From positions 11,057 to 75,056 of the forward strand of contig DASZLU010000149.1 of the NCBI GenBank assembly GCA_035552195.1: a DNA stretch of 64,000 bases. The letters are read 5' to 3'. Position 1 is the first letter of the stretch. Each line of letters starts with the position of its first letter. The DNA comes from CAIKMD01 sp035552195. GTDB lineage: Bacteria > Pseudomonadota > Alphaproteobacteria > ATCC43930 > CGMCC-115725. The translations under genes and the position numbers were made by a program. The notes beneath the pieces were generated by a model that made no database searches, had not been told where the DNA came from, and saw nothing but the letters and a program-made list of their open reading frames with translations. Shown here in pieces: positions 49,528 through 61,521 of this stretch.

Positions 49528-50448
49528 CTAAACCTCCCAGAAGGGGGCGGCCTTGCGCAGTTGTTTGGCGACGCGGGGGAAGCGGTCGCGTCGTCCCTTC
49601 ACCTCGTAGGCGAGCCAGCCCGAGACCAATCCTTGGGCGCGCGAAGAGAGCGGCAGCTCGATCAGCCGGTCGCGGGCGACCAACGCGTCGTTCAGGTGGC
49701 CCAGCACGTCCTGGACGGCGATCAGTCGGTCGAGATAGGCGTCGGCTGCTTTAGGCTCGAAAAGATTTCCAAACATTTCAGTTTGATATCGGATTTTCTT
49801 CGCCTGGATCCGCAGCCGGTGGAAATCTTCCTGGTCGGCGATATCGACCTTCTTCAGGCGCTTGCGCAGCCGGCGATGGCGTTTCGCCAGCAATCCGCTC
49901 GCGAAACCAACGAGATCCTTCTGCCAATCGAGCTCGAAAGCGCCCGTCGGGCGCTGCAGCCACTCAGCCTCCTCGATCGCGGTGGCGATATCCTCGACCT
50001 GGCGCCGCAAGCTGCCGGTATCGGGCAAGGCGCGCTTGCGCGCTTCGCGCGCCGTCGCCTCGAGTTCGACGACCGACGGCTCGTCGGGCAGAGACTCGGC
50101 CAAGGGTTGCACCGTGTCGGCGATGAACACGTCCCATTCGCGTAGCCGGCTATAGATGCGGCCGAGGCTGCCGAGACGCCGGTTGAGGCCGCGGCGTTCG
50201 TCCTCGGGCAGGACGGTGCTGAACGCGCTAAGGACCGAGCGCAACCGGCGCAAGCCGATGCGGAAGCGATGGATCGATTCTGGGCGGTCTGACGCGCTGC
50301 GCTGCCCAGCCCCTCTCAGGCTACGCAATCCGCTCGCGATCATGACTTGCAGCCCGGTCCCGACCGTCGAATCGGGTGTCAGCACGGGATAGGCTGTGTG
50401 CCCGATCTGAATGACGGATTCGGCATTACGCCGGACCGCCTCGGTCAT
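49528..50448 (-). CDS. CHAD domain protein
   Basis: A 306-residue, strongly helical protein with the conserved histidines of CHAD in SIHRFRIGLRRLRSVLSAF and EDFHRLRIQAKKIRYQTEMF. CHAD domains bind polyphosphate granules. No attached CYTH domain is present. ATG 50448 is used because GGAGG lies upstream; a TTG nine codons earlier is in frame. It is divergent from a hydroxyacid dehydrogenase gene. Confidence 0.92.
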   Translation of the reverse strand: MTEAVRRNAESVIQIGHTAYPVLTPDSTVGTGLQVMIASGLRSLRGAGQRSASDRPESIHRFRIGLRRLRSVLSAFSTVLPEDERRGLNRRLGSLGRIYSRLREWDVFIADTVQPLAESLPDEPSVVELEATAREARKRALPDTGSLRRQVEDIATAIEEAEWLQRPTGAFELDWQKDLVGFASGLLAKRHRRLRKRLKKVDIADQEDFHRLRIQAKKIRYQTEMFGNLFEPKAADAYLDRLIAVQDVLGHLNDALVARDRLIELPLSSRAQGLVSGWLAYEVKGRRDRFPRVAKQLRKAAPFWEV

Positions 50449-50585
50449 CTTGTGAATGCCTCCAGGCTCGGGCAATTGTATTGAAGTCCCGTGACAAGCA
50501 AAAGCCAGTTATGGCGAAATCCTGTGGATAGAATTTCCGGCCCCGCAGGATCAATCGGTTAGGGGTCTTTTTTCGGAGTGCACGC

Positions 50586-51524
50586 GTGAAAATCGATATC
50601 GTCGTCGCGCCGCGGCTTTACCTGCCCATCATGGAAAGACTGGAGCAGGAATTTACGATTCATCCGCTATGGGAGGCGAAAGAACCTCTCGAGATGCTCG
50701 CGCCGGTAGCGGATCGCGTGCGCGGGTTTGCCAGTTTCACCGGCTACCCGGTGCCGGCGAAAATGATGGACGCGCTCCCGAAACTCGAGATCATCGCCGC
50801 GATGAGCGTCGGCACCGACCATATCGACCTCGCGGCCGCCAAGGCGCGCGGCATCGCCGTAACCAACGCACCCGACGTGCTGACCGATTGTGTCGCCGAT
50901 CTCGGCATGGGGCTGACCATCAACCTGGCGCGCAATCTCGTCGCGGCGGACCAATTCGTCCGCGCCGGCGATTGGACCAAGGGGCTGTTTCCGCTCCAGA
51001 CCAAGCTCGGCGGTGCGACGATGGGGATCGTCGGGCTGGGCCGCATCGGCAAGGCGGTGGCAAAACGCGCCGAGGCTTTCGGCATGCGCATCACCTATTA
51101 CGGCCGGCGGCGCGTGTCCGACGCAACCTATCCGTTCTACGACGATCTCGTCGCCATGGCGCGCGACAGCGACTATCTGATGCTGACCTGTCCGGGCGGC
51201 GAGGCGACGCGCAAGCTGGTCGATGCGAAGGTGATTGCGGCGCTCGGGCCCGAGGGCATGCTGGTTAACATCGCGCGCGGCTCGGTGGTCGATCAGCCGG
51301 CGCTGATCGCGGCGCTGCGGGAACGGACGCTCGGTGGCGCGGCGCTCGATGTCTATGCCGACGAGCCGCGCGTGCCCGAGACCTTGATGAAGCTCGACAA
51401 TGTCGTGCTCGCACCGCACATCGCCAGCGCCACGCATGCGACGCGGCGCGCCATGGGCAATCTCATGATCGACAATCTACGGGCGCATTTCGCCGGCGAG
51501 GAATTGCTGACGCCGGTGATCTAG
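50586..51524 (+). CDS. D-2-hydroxyacid dehydrogenase (NAD(P)-dependent)
   Basis: A 312-residue enzyme from GTG 50586. It has the Rossmann motif GLGRIG, the substrate/cofactor Arg in NIARGSVVD, DVYADEP, and the catalytic His in APHIAS. The sequence TYYGRRR after the Rossmann strand suggests NADP preference. It belongs to the glyoxylate/hydroxypyruvate reductase-like group that reduces 2-oxo acids to D-2-hydroxy acids. It is monocistronic: divergent from CHAD, convergent with a small gene, with a hairpin between. Confidence 0.9.
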   Translation: MKIDIVVAPRLYLPIMERLEQEFTIHPLWEAKEPLEMLAPVADRVRGFASFTGYPVPAKMMDALPKLEIIAAMSVGTDHIDLAAAKARGIAVTNAPDVLTDCVADLGMGLTINLARNLVAADQFVRAGDWTKGLFPLQTKLGGATMGIVGLGRIGKAVAKRAEAFGMRITYYGRRRVSDATYPFYDDLVAMARDSDYLMLTCPGGEATRKLVDAKVIAALGPEGMLVNIARGSVVDQPALIAALRERTLGGAALDVYADEPRVPETLMKLDNVVLAPHIASATHATRRAMGNLMIDNLRAHFAGEELLTPVI

Positions 51525-51540
51525 CCTGCGGTGATCCGAA

Positions 51541-51555
51541 CGCCGCTAAGCGGCG
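51541..51555. terminator. Hairpin between convergent genes
   Basis: CGCCGC-TAA-GCGGCG is a perfect 6-base stem with a three-base loop, located at the convergent stops of the hydroxyacid dehydrogenase and a small gene and overlapping the latter's last codons. There is no T run, so it would act as a weak or factor-aided two-way end point. Confidence 0.5.
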
Positions 51556-51767
51556 CGCGATGAGCCGGCGTGCCGATGCGCCCGGTGCGGAATCTCGTTC
51601 GCTTCGACCGACCGGCTGCCTTGCCGCAGATCGTACGCGATCGCGTGTCCGTGCTGGGCGAAGAGTTTTCGCGCGGAAGCCGCCGCCTCGCTATCGCTTT
51701 CCTGAATGATGGTATCGGCACCGAGAAGCTGACCGCTCGCGCCGAAATAGTAGCAGCGATACTGCAT
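51546..51767 (-). CDS. Small hypothetical protein
   Basis: A 73-residue protein starting at ATG 51767 directly after GGAGGGAGGGGAC, a very strong ribosome site. The pattern YRCYYFGASGQLLGADTI, then ESDSEAAASARKLF, then AYDLRQGSR, is like a family of ~70-residue Hyphomicrobiales proteins with a strand-helix-strand fold. Function unknown. The C-terminus (HRAHRHAGSSRAA) is low-complexity. Confidence 0.75.
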   Translation of the reverse strand: MQYRCYYFGASGQLLGADTIIQESDSEAAASARKLFAQHGHAIAYDLRQGSRSVEANEIPHRAHRHAGSSRAA

Positions 51768-51880
51768 GTCCCCTCCCTCCGGCGATTGAGATCGCCTTTT
51801 GAGGAAAGGCAAACTTACGCCAGCGCTGTGGCGAAATTATGATCGCGAGGCCGTTTCGTCATTACAAAACGGGCATAACA

Positions 51881-52789
51881 TCACATCCGCGGTATTTTAT
51901 CCGTCGCCTGTCCGACACGTGCCGGCGCGTTGACGCGCTCCAATTCCAACAGCAGCGCGTTTTGGTCGAGTTCGCCGCCACCTTGCTTCACGAGATCGCG
52001 GTAAAGCGCGGTCACGCATTCGGAAAGCGGCAATCGCAGATCAGCCGCTTTGGCCGCGGCAAGGATCGTGTCCTGATCCTTGAGTTGCACGCGGGCGCGG
52101 CCGCCGGGAATAAAATCGCGCTCGATCATGCGCTTACCGTGCAATTGCAGGATGCGGCTATCGGCAAAGCCGCCCAGCAGCGCCTCGCGCACCGCCGCCG
52201 GATCGGCGCCGCTGGCCGCGGCGAGCAACAGCGCTTCGGCGACGGCGCCGATGGTGATGGCGACGATCGCCTGGTTGCAGCATTTGGCGAGCTGGCCGCT
52301 GCCGGCCGGGCCGACGAGCGTCGGGCGGCCGAGCAGATTGAAGATCGGTTTCGCACGCGCGAAATCTGGTAGGTCGCCGCCAGCCATGATCGCGAGCGTG
52401 CCGGAGGCCGCACCGACCACCCCGCCCGAAACAGGCGCATCGAGATAGCCGATACCGCGCGCGGCAAAACGTTGGGAGTGATCGCGAGCGAGGGGCGGCG
52501 GCGACGAACTCATATCGATGACGAGCGCACCGCGTTGCAGCGCGGCGGCGGCGCCGTCCTCGCCGAACAACACCGCCTCAACGACCGGCCCCGTCTCGAG
52601 CATGGTGACGAGCACATCGGCGTTGGCCGCCGCGTCGGCCGGCGTTGCGGCGACTCGCGCGCCTTCGATTGATTCGGCTTTGGCGCGCGTGCGGTTCCAG
52701 AGCACGACATCGCACCCGGCGGCGACGAGACGCTCGGCCATCGGCGCGCCCATCAGGCCAATGCCGAGAAAAGCAATGCGCTCGCTCAT
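51881..52789 (-). CDS. 3-hydroxyisobutyrate dehydrogenase-like (beta-hydroxyacid) dehydrogenase
   Basis: A 302-residue enzyme from ATG 52789. It starts with GIGLMGAPM (cofactor loop), followed by WNRT, DAPVSGGVVGA as the substrate-binding block, and the catalytic Lys169 and Asn172 in GSGQLAKCCNQ. The family oxidises 3-hydroxyacids or reduces semialdehydes such as tartronate or succinic semialdehyde. WNRT suggests NADP use. The much longer open frame upstream runs into the AsmA gene antisense and is not coding. It is divergent from the AsmA gene. Confidence 0.92.
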   Translation of the reverse strand: MSERIAFLGIGLMGAPMAERLVAAGCDVVLWNRTRAKAESIEGARVAATPADAAANADVLVTMLETGPVVEAVLFGEDGAAAALQRGALVIDMSSSPPPLARDHSQRFAARGIGYLDAPVSGGVVGAASGTLAIMAGGDLPDFARAKPIFNLLGRPTLVGPAGSGQLAKCCNQAIVAITIGAVAEALLLAAASGADPAAVREALLGGFADSRILQLHGKRMIERDFIPGGRARVQLKDQDTILAAAKAADLRLPLSECVTALYRDLVKQGGGELDQNALLLELERVNAPARVGQATDKIPRM

Positions 52790-52885
52790 GGTATTTGATC
52801 CTTTCCCGCCGCGACGTCGCAACCTGACCTTTGTCCTAAAGGTTATATCCCGCAAACATGTTGTGAACACGGGGAGCACGGAGCT

Positions 52886-55030
52886 TTGTCGCGGCCTTTC
52901 GATGCCATCGGTCGTCATCCGGTGTGGACCGGTTTCGGTGTCTTCGTCGCATGTCTCGTCGTGCTCGCGCTGGTTTGGAACTGGAACTGGTTCCGGCCGA
53001 TGGTCGCGAACAAGATCAGCGCCGAACTCGAGCGGCCGGTCACACTGCAGCATTTCGATATCGAAAATGTGTTCTCGGCGCAGCCGACGATCGTTCTCGA
53101 CGGCGTCGGGATCGGCAATCCGGCTGATTTCCCCAACGGCTCGCAGACCGGCACTGTCGACGAGTTGCGCGCCAGCTTCGATCTGCGCGCGCTGATCGGC
53201 AGCTGGGGCAAGAAGATCATCGTCAGCCAACTCGTCGTCCAGCATCCCGAAGGCGATCTGCGGCCGGGACCCAAAGGCAATCCCAACTGGACCTTCCCGA
53301 TCGCGCAGGATTCATCCGGCAATGCGGAGCCGCCACGCATCGGCTCGCTGATCATCACCGACGGCGATTTCCGCTTCGCCGATCCGCGGCTGAAAGTCGA
53401 CGTTCAGGTAAAAGTGCGCACCGAGGCCGCCGATGCGAAGCATGAGCAGCAGATGGTCGTCGAGGCGAAAGGCACCTATGGCGGCCAGCGTTTCGTTGGA
53501 CATTTCGTCGGCGGCACGGCCCTCGCGCTGCGCAACAGCACCAAGCCTTATCCGGTCGATGTGACCGTGCAATCGGGCGATACCCACGCCCATCTCGCCG
53601 GCACCGTCGAGAATCCGGAGAAGCTGAGCGGCGCCAATCTCGAAATGCAGCTCGAAGGCCAGGATCTTGCCGATCTCTACAAGCTCTTCAAGCTGCCCTT
53701 ACAGCCATCGCCGCCCTATACGTTGCGCGGCCACCTCGACTATGACAACAGCGGCAAACGCATCCGCTTCACGAATTTCAATGGCCGTGTCGGCGAGAGC
53801 GATCTCGAAGGCACGCTCGAGGTCAATCGCGTCGGTCAACGGCCGCTGGTCACCGCCGAAGTGAAATCGAAAAACGTGCGCATGGCCGATCTCGGCGGCT
53901 TCATCGGCGCGCCGCCGGGGCGCGAGGCCGCCCCGACCGAAGGACCCAAGCAGCGCGAGCAGCATGCCGAGCAGAATGCGAAGCCGACCCTGGTGCCCGA
54001 TACGCCGATCGATCTCAGCAAGATTCGGTCGACCGATTACAACGTGCACTATCGCGGCGAGCACATCATCACCGATTGGGCGCCGCTCGATAACATCGAG
54101 GCCAATCTCACGATCGAGAACGGCGACACCAAGCTCGCGCCGCTCGATTTCGCCGTCGGCAGCGGCACCGTCCGCTCCAAAATCGAGCTCGACGGCCGGG
54201 TCAATCCGATCCTCGCCAAAGCCGATATCGATTTCCGCCACGTCGATTTCCAGCGCCTTACGCAGACGACGAGCAGCATGATCAAAGGTCTCGGCGTGAT
54301 CGGCGGCCATTGGGTCATTCAAGGCACCGGCAATTCGATGGCGCAGATCCTCGCGCACAGCGACGGCAACCTGACGCTGTTCATGGGGACGGGCGATCTC
54401 AGCGCACTCCTCGTCAACGCGGCGGGGCTCGATATCGGCGGCTCGCTCTCCTCGCTGCTGGGTCTGCCGTCCGCGGCGAAGATCAATTGCATGGTCAGCG
54501 ATTTCGGCCTGACGAACGGCGTGCTCGACACGCGAGCCTTCGTGGTCGACACCGACCAGGGCAATGTCTACGGCAAGGGAAATATCGATTTACGCGATGA
54601 AGGCATCGCCTATCAGATCACCGAAGAGGGCAAGCATGTGAGTATCGGCGCGCTGCATGCACCGATCGACATCACCGGCACGTTCAAGAGCCCGCATGTG
54701 AAGCCAGAGCCCGCGGCATTGGGAACCCGGCTTGGCGTCGCCGCGGCGCTGACCGCGGTCTTCCCGCCGGCGGGCTTGCTCGCGACGATCCAGCTCGGCC
54801 TCGGCAAAGATCACAATTGCGGCGCGCTGATCGCCGCCGCGCAGCAGCAGCAGCCAATCACGCCGCAACAGGCGGGACCGACCACCGGCACGCCGAACGC
54901 GCCGCCTGCGCTGCCGAGCGCGGCCGCCGAGCAGAACCCCGGGCCCGCAACCAACAATTCGCGGCCGCAACAGGCGCAAGCGCCGATAGCGACGCCGGAG
55001 CCCGCCGCGCCACCAAAGCCGGCGCAGTGA
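52886..55030 (+). CDS. AsmA family protein
   Basis: A 714-residue envelope protein from TTG 52886. One N-terminal membrane anchor (GFGVFVACLVVLALVWNWNW) is followed by the AsmA chorein-like N-domain (RPVTLQHFDIENV...GIGNP), a long beta-rich region and the AsmA_2-like C-domain (GKGNIDLRDEGIAYQI, PIDITGTFKSPHVKPEP). The last ~70 residues are rich in Gln, Pro and Ala. Members bridge the two membranes and are linked to phospholipid transport and outer-membrane upkeep. It is divergent from the hydroxyacid dehydrogenase gene. Confidence 0.9.
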   Translation: MSRPFDAIGRHPVWTGFGVFVACLVVLALVWNWNWFRPMVANKISAELERPVTLQHFDIENVFSAQPTIVLDGVGIGNPADFPNGSQTGTVDELRASFDLRALIGSWGKKIIVSQLVVQHPEGDLRPGPKGNPNWTFPIAQDSSGNAEPPRIGSLIITDGDFRFADPRLKVDVQVKVRTEAADAKHEQQMVVEAKGTYGGQRFVGHFVGGTALALRNSTKPYPVDVTVQSGDTHAHLAGTVENPEKLSGANLEMQLEGQDLADLYKLFKLPLQPSPPYTLRGHLDYDNSGKRIRFTNFNGRVGESDLEGTLEVNRVGQRPLVTAEVKSKNVRMADLGGFIGAPPGREAAPTEGPKQREQHAEQNAKPTLVPDTPIDLSKIRSTDYNVHYRGEHIITDWAPLDNIEANLTIENGDTKLAPLDFAVGSGTVRSKIELDGRVNPILAKADIDFRHVDFQRLTQTTSSMIKGLGVIGGHWVIQGTGNSMAQILAHSDGNLTLFMGTGDLSALLVNAAGLDIGGSLSSLLGLPSAAKINCMVSDFGLTNGVLDTRAFVVDTDQGNVYGKGNIDLRDEGIAYQITEEGKHVSIGALHAPIDITGTFKSPHVKPEPAALGTRLGVAAALTAVFPPAGLLATIQLGLGKDHNCGALIAAAQQQQPITPQQAGPTTGTPNAPPALPSAAAEQNPGPATNNSRPQQAQAPIATPEPAAPPKPAQ

Positions 55031-55042
55031 CGTGCGCCGCGC

Positions 55043-55822
55043 TTACGGCGCAGCCGGCGGCTCCAAGTCGGTCGCTATGCCGGCGATATGACGGAACATG
55101 GCTAACGCGCGGTTGACGTAGGATCGCTCCGACGCTCCGAACGGCAGCGGCTCCGCGCCGATCGCGGTAAGGGCGTAGTAGTCCCAATTGCCCTGTAGAT
55201 CTTCCCGTAGGAAGACGTCCGAACGCAGATCGCCGGGAGCGTAGATCGTCAGAATGGAATAGCGCACCGGCGATACATTTTCGGATTCGACGACGAAGCC
55301 GCCGGGCGTCAGATCACGAATCCTCATGCGGAAGATCACGGCCGAGGACGAGCGGTTATCCTGCTGCGCGAAATAGAGGTCGTGCCCGCCCTTCATTTCT
55401 TCGGCAGTGAAATCGGGGCGCCGTAATTGGGATTGGCGAGTGGAAATCGCATGAGCGACGGTCACCAGGGGCTCCCAGCAGCGGTCGGTCACGGACCAAT
55501 AGCGAATGCCAGCGCGCGCGGAGATCGCGCCGATATGCGTCAGCAGCGCATCGCGTTCTCGGGGTCCGACAAATCGGCCTGCCATGGCGATGAGCAGCGC
55601 CGGGCGAGGCGACGGCAAATTGGCGCAGGCGTCCGGCGGCCAGTCGCTGTCTAGATCGGCGGCGTGGAAAACTGCCAACTGCGGCGGCTCGCCGGGCGCA
55701 GCGTAAGCCGGCGCGGGCGCGCCGGCACAAGGAGGCGTCGGGCTCGTCGCATGCGCCGCAGCGGGCAGCGCACAAAGAACGATCAGCGCACGAAATGCTC
55801 GGTGCCGCCAAAATTTCGTCAC
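55043..55822 (-). CDS. Exported hypothetical protein (DUF6675-like)
   Basis: A 259-residue protein with a Sec signal peptide (VTKFWRHRAFRALIVLCAL...AHA) read from GTG 55822; TTG 55846 is also in frame. Features include PPCAGAPAPAYAAPGEPP, GIRYWSVTDRCWEPL and the C-terminal SYVNRALAMFRHIAG with PPAAP. This pattern resembles the DUF6675 family of Hyphomicrobiales, recalled from memory and not checked. No catalytic motif is visible. It follows the P-type ATPase gene, possibly in its transcript. Confidence 0.65.
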   Translation of the reverse strand: MTKFWRHRAFRALIVLCALPAAAHATSPTPPCAGAPAPAYAAPGEPPQLAVFHAADLDSDWPPDACANLPSPRPALLIAMAGRFVGPRERDALLTHIGAISARAGIRYWSVTDRCWEPLVTVAHAISTRQSQLRRPDFTAEEMKGGHDLYFAQQDNRSSSAVIFRMRIRDLTPGGFVVESENVSPVRYSILTIYAPGDLRSDVFLREDLQGNWDYYALTAIGAEPLPFGASERSYVNRALAMFRHIAGIATDLEPPAAP

Positions 55823-55835
55823 GGGAGCGGGACCT

Positions 55836-58352
<2,517 letters not shown>

Positions 58353-58358
58353 CGCGGC

Positions 58359-58598
58359 TTACCGCTGGGCCCGCCGCCTGTGACGATGCCAGCTACCTGC
58401 AAGCGCAGCGCCGATCAGCGCGAAGATGACAAAGCGGCTGAGGATCGCGGCCGCGTTATGCAGCGCAAGGCGTGGATGATCCCAATCGACGAAGCCGCCG
58501 AACTCGGGCGGAAGGTAAAGGCTGGCGATTGACAGCAACGCGGCAATCACCGCCCCTGCGAGGGCCCAAAAGGCCATTCGTCGCGACGGTCGCTTCAT
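58359..58598 (-). CDS. Small membrane protein, two spans
   Basis: A 79-residue protein with two hydrophobic segments (MAFWALAGAVIAALLSIASLYL and a second one after residue 50, LSRFVIFALIGAALAGSW) and basic ends. It precedes the P-type ATPase gene by six bases, so it may be co-translated and could be an accessory to the pump. No family is recognised. The ribosome site is weak. Confidence 0.6.
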   Translation of the reverse strand: MKRPSRRMAFWALAGAVIAALLSIASLYLPPEFGGFVDWDHPRLALHNAAAILSRFVIFALIGAALAGSWHRHRRRAQR

Positions 58599-58717
58599 AG
58601 CGCTGATTCTCGGGCCAGTTGCGGCCGGCTGCCTTGATGTAGGTCAATCCCGCATGGCCGTCCGTCGGGATAATGGCGCTCGGTTGTTATCGCCGTGGAC
58701 AGGATCGGAATCGATAC

Positions 58718-59338
58718 ATGACCTTGGCGCGTGATGAGAGCGGTCATCTTTCGGATCTGCTGGAAGCTTTTTCTGCCTCGGTCGCTGGCGATCGCATCGC
58801 GCTCGGCGCGATCAGCGATTTCGTCGGTCGCCGCTCGATTGGCGCCTTGCTGCTGATCCTTGCATTGCCGATGGCCTTGCCGGTGCCCGCACCCGGTCTC
58901 TCCGTGCTCTTCGGGATCCCACTCATTCTCGTGTCGTTCGAGCTCATGCTCGGTCGGCGCACGGCCTGGTTGCCGGAGTTCGTCGCGCGGCGCTCGATCC
59001 GGCGCGACGAGTTGATCGGCTTCATCGCCAGAACGATGCCGCGACTCCGATCGCTCGAACAAATCATCAAGCCACGGCTGTCCTGGATGGCCAGCGATTG
59101 GACGATGACGCCGGTCGGCGCAGTCTGCCTTATCCTCGCGCTGGTGATTACTCTGCCGATTCCGCTGGGCCACATGGTGCCCGGCGCCGCGATCTCGATT
59201 CTCGCCCTCGGGTTGATGGAACGCGACGGTCTTGCGATTTCGGTCGGACTCTTGGTCGCGCTGCTTGCTCTGACGATCGTTATACTCGCCTCGATGGGTT
59301 TCGCCGCTTTGCTACGGGCCTGGATCGCAGCGATTTGA
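58718..59338 (+). CDS. exoD: ExoD family exopolysaccharide-synthesis protein
   Basis: A 206-residue membrane protein from ATG 58718. Repeated hydrophobic spans carry LPMALPVPAPGLSVLFGIPLILVSFELMLG and TLPIPLGHMVPGAAISILALGLMERDG, which are the paired glycine/proline-rich motifs of ExoD. Family members are needed for normal exopolysaccharide and nodule invasion in rhizobia, with unclear biochemistry. It is divergent from the P-type ATPase cluster and followed by a cytochrome c gene 15 bases later. Confidence 0.88.
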   Translation: MTLARDESGHLSDLLEAFSASVAGDRIALGAISDFVGRRSIGALLLILALPMALPVPAPGLSVLFGIPLILVSFELMLGRRTAWLPEFVARRSIRRDELIGFIARTMPRLRSLEQIIKPRLSWMASDWTMTPVGAVCLILALVITLPIPLGHMVPGAAISILALGLMERDGLAISVGLLVALLALTIVILASMGFAALLRAWIAAI

Positions 59339-59353
59339 GGGGAAGGAATCGTC

Positions 59354-59680
59354 ATGACGAAAAACCTGTTCGTTGCCCCAGCCCTTGCCGCCATGCTCGC
59401 GGCCTTGAGCGCTGTCGCACAGACGAGCGGCGATCCTGCTGCGGGGCGGGAAATGGCCAGACAGGTCTGCGCCGCCTGCCACAAGGTCACGATCGCGCAG
59501 ACTGCGCCAAGCCGCAGCGCGCCGAGCTTTGCCGCGATCGCCAACATGAGCAGCACGACGGAGACGGCGTTGCACGCCTTTCTCTCGACGCCGCATGCGA
59601 ATATGCCGAACCTGATGTTGAAACAGCAGCAGCAGGATGACGTTATCGCCTATATCTTGGGCTTACGGCGGCCTCAATAG
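59354..59680 (+). CDS. Class I cytochrome c, exported
   Basis: A 108-residue protein with signal peptide MTKNLFVAPALAAMLAALSA. The heme-binding motif CAACH is at residues 39-43 and Met84 (HANMPNL) is the likely axial ligand. It is a small monoheme electron carrier of the periplasm. It starts 15 bases after exoD on the same strand. Its partner oxidase or dehydrogenase is not in the window. Confidence 0.9.
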   Translation: MTKNLFVAPALAAMLAALSAVAQTSGDPAAGREMARQVCAACHKVTIAQTAPSRSAPSFAAIANMSSTTETALHAFLSTPHANMPNLMLKQQQQDDVIAYILGLRRPQ

Positions 59681-59783
59681 CTCCCGGTGGCGGACAAGAC
59701 GATGGGCGCGCGGGGCCAAAGCCTCGTGCTGAGCTGTCGCCGCGCATCTGCTATTCTCCGCGCATTGACGAGGAGGAAGCCTG

Positions 59784-61520
59784 ATGCCAGACGATCCGAA
59801 GCAGAAGTCTAAGTTGCGCAGCGCCGCGTGGTTCGGCGCGCAGGATCGCGACGGCTTCAACCATCGCGCCTGGATGCGCAATCAAGGTTTGCCGAGCCAT
59901 GTCTTCGACGGCCGGCCGGTCATCGGCATCTGCAACACCTGGTCCGAGCTGACGCCATGCAACGCGCATTTCCGCGACATCGCCGAGCACGTAAAGCGCG
60001 GCGTTTGGGAGATGGGTGGCTTCCCAGTCGAGTTCCCGGTGATGAGCCTCGGCGAGACGCTGATGCGGCCGACGACGATGCTCTACCGCAACCTTGCCAG
60101 CATCGATGTCGAGGAATCGATCCGCGCCAATCCGCTCGACGGGCTGGTGCTGTTGGTCGGCTGCGACAAGACCACGCCGGCGCTGATGATGGGCGCGGCG
60201 AGCGTCGATCTGCCGACCATCGTCGTCTCGGGCGGGCCGATGTTGAATGGCTGGTTCCAAGGCAAGCGCATCGGCTCCGGCACGGCGGTTTGGTCGATGA
60301 GCGAGGATGTGCGCGCGGGCAAGATGGAGCTCAGTGCGTTCATGGAGGCCGAGAGCTGCCTCTCGCGCTCGGCTGGGCATTGCATGACCATGGGCACGGC
60401 CTCGACGATGGCGAGCATGGTGGAAGCGCTCGGCATGGGGTTGCCGCACAACGCGGCGATCCCGGCGGTCGATGCGCGGCGCTACGTGCTGGCGCACATG
60501 GCCGGGCGGCGCGCGGTCGAGATGGTGAAAGAGGATCTCAGGATGTCGAAGGTCCTGACGCGTCCGGCTTTCGAGAATGCGATCCGCGTCAATGCGGCGA
60601 TCGGCGGCTCGACCAATGCGATCGTCCATCTGCTGGCGATCGCCGGGCGCATCGGCGTGAAGCTGACGCTCGACGATTTCGACCGACTCGGCCACAACAT
60701 GCCGCTGCTCACCGATCTGATGCCGCACGGCAAATACCTGATGGAGGATTTCTACTACGCCGGCGGGCTCGCGGCAGTGATGAAGTCGCTGGGCGATCTG
60801 ATCCACAAGGACACGCTGACCGTCAACGGCAAGATGCTCGGCGAGAACATCGCCGACGCGCAGAACTGGAACGAAGAAGTGATCCGCTCACCCGCGGCGC
60901 CGCTGAAAGAGCGGGCCGGCATCGCGGTGCTGCGCGGCAATCTTTGTCCGGACGGGGCGGTGATCAAGCCGTCGGCGGCGCATCTGCCGAAGCTGATGAA
61001 GCATCGCGGCCGCGCGGTCGTGTTCTCCAGCATCGAGGATTTCAAGGCGCGGATCGACGATCCCGAGCTCGATATCGACGAGAATTGCGTGATGGTGCTG
61101 CAAGGCGCGGGGCCCAAGGGCTATCCCGGCTTCCCCGAGCTCGGCAATCTGCCGCTGCCCAAGAAGGTGCTGAAGAAAGGCATCATGGACATGGTGCGCA
61201 TCTCAGACGCGCGCATGAGCGGCACGGCTTATGGCGCGGTGGTGCTGCATGTGTCACCGGAGTCTGCGATCGGCGGTCCGCTGGCGCTGGTGAAAGACGG
61301 CGACATGATCGAGCTCGATGTCGAGCAGCGGCGCCTGCACCTTGATGTGAGCGACGCCGAGCTGGCAAAGCGGCGCGCGGCGTGGCAACCGCCGAAACCG
61401 CATTCCGATCGCGGCTGGGTCAAGCTCTATCAGGAGCACGTCCAGCAGGCCCATCTCGGGTGCGATCTCGATTTCCTCATCGGCAGCAGCGGCAGCGCGG
61501 TGCCGCGGCCGGCGCATTAA
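59784..61520 (+). CDS. IlvD/Edd-family sugar acid dehydratase, L-arabinonate dehydratase type
   Basis: A 578-residue enzyme. Cys59, Cys127 and Cys200 match the [2Fe-2S] cluster ligands of the Rhizobium L-arabinonate dehydratase as I recall them, and Lys129 in GCDKTTP is the expected carbamylated metal ligand. The catalytic Ser is in DARMSGTAYG. It removes water from a sugar acid to give a 2-keto-3-deoxy acid. Other pentonates and hexonates are also used by this group. No transport or sugar dehydrogenase gene is beside it; only a kinase remnant and a binding protein follow. ATG 59784 has GACGAGGAGGAAGC before it. Confidence 0.88.
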   Translation: MPDDPKQKSKLRSAAWFGAQDRDGFNHRAWMRNQGLPSHVFDGRPVIGICNTWSELTPCNAHFRDIAEHVKRGVWEMGGFPVEFPVMSLGETLMRPTTMLYRNLASIDVEESIRANPLDGLVLLVGCDKTTPALMMGAASVDLPTIVVSGGPMLNGWFQGKRIGSGTAVWSMSEDVRAGKMELSAFMEAESCLSRSAGHCMTMGTASTMASMVEALGMGLPHNAAIPAVDARRYVLAHMAGRRAVEMVKEDLRMSKVLTRPAFENAIRVNAAIGGSTNAIVHLLAIAGRIGVKLTLDDFDRLGHNMPLLTDLMPHGKYLMEDFYYAGGLAAVMKSLGDLIHKDTLTVNGKMLGENIADAQNWNEEVIRSPAAPLKERAGIAVLRGNLCPDGAVIKPSAAHLPKLMKHRGRAVVFSSIEDFKARIDDPELDIDENCVMVLQGAGPKGYPGFPELGNLPLPKKVLKKGIMDMVRISDARMSGTAYGAVVLHVSPESAIGGPLALVKDGDMIELDVEQRRLHLDVSDAELAKRRAAWQPPKPHSDRGWVKLYQEHVQQAHLGCDLDFLIGSSGSAVPRPAH

Positions 61521-61521
61521 G

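Noticed and set aside
51881..53245. A 454-codon frame starting inside the AsmA gene
   Set aside because: The dehydrogenase begins at 52789 with a normal ribosome site and cofactor motif. The extra N-terminal part is antisense to AsmA.
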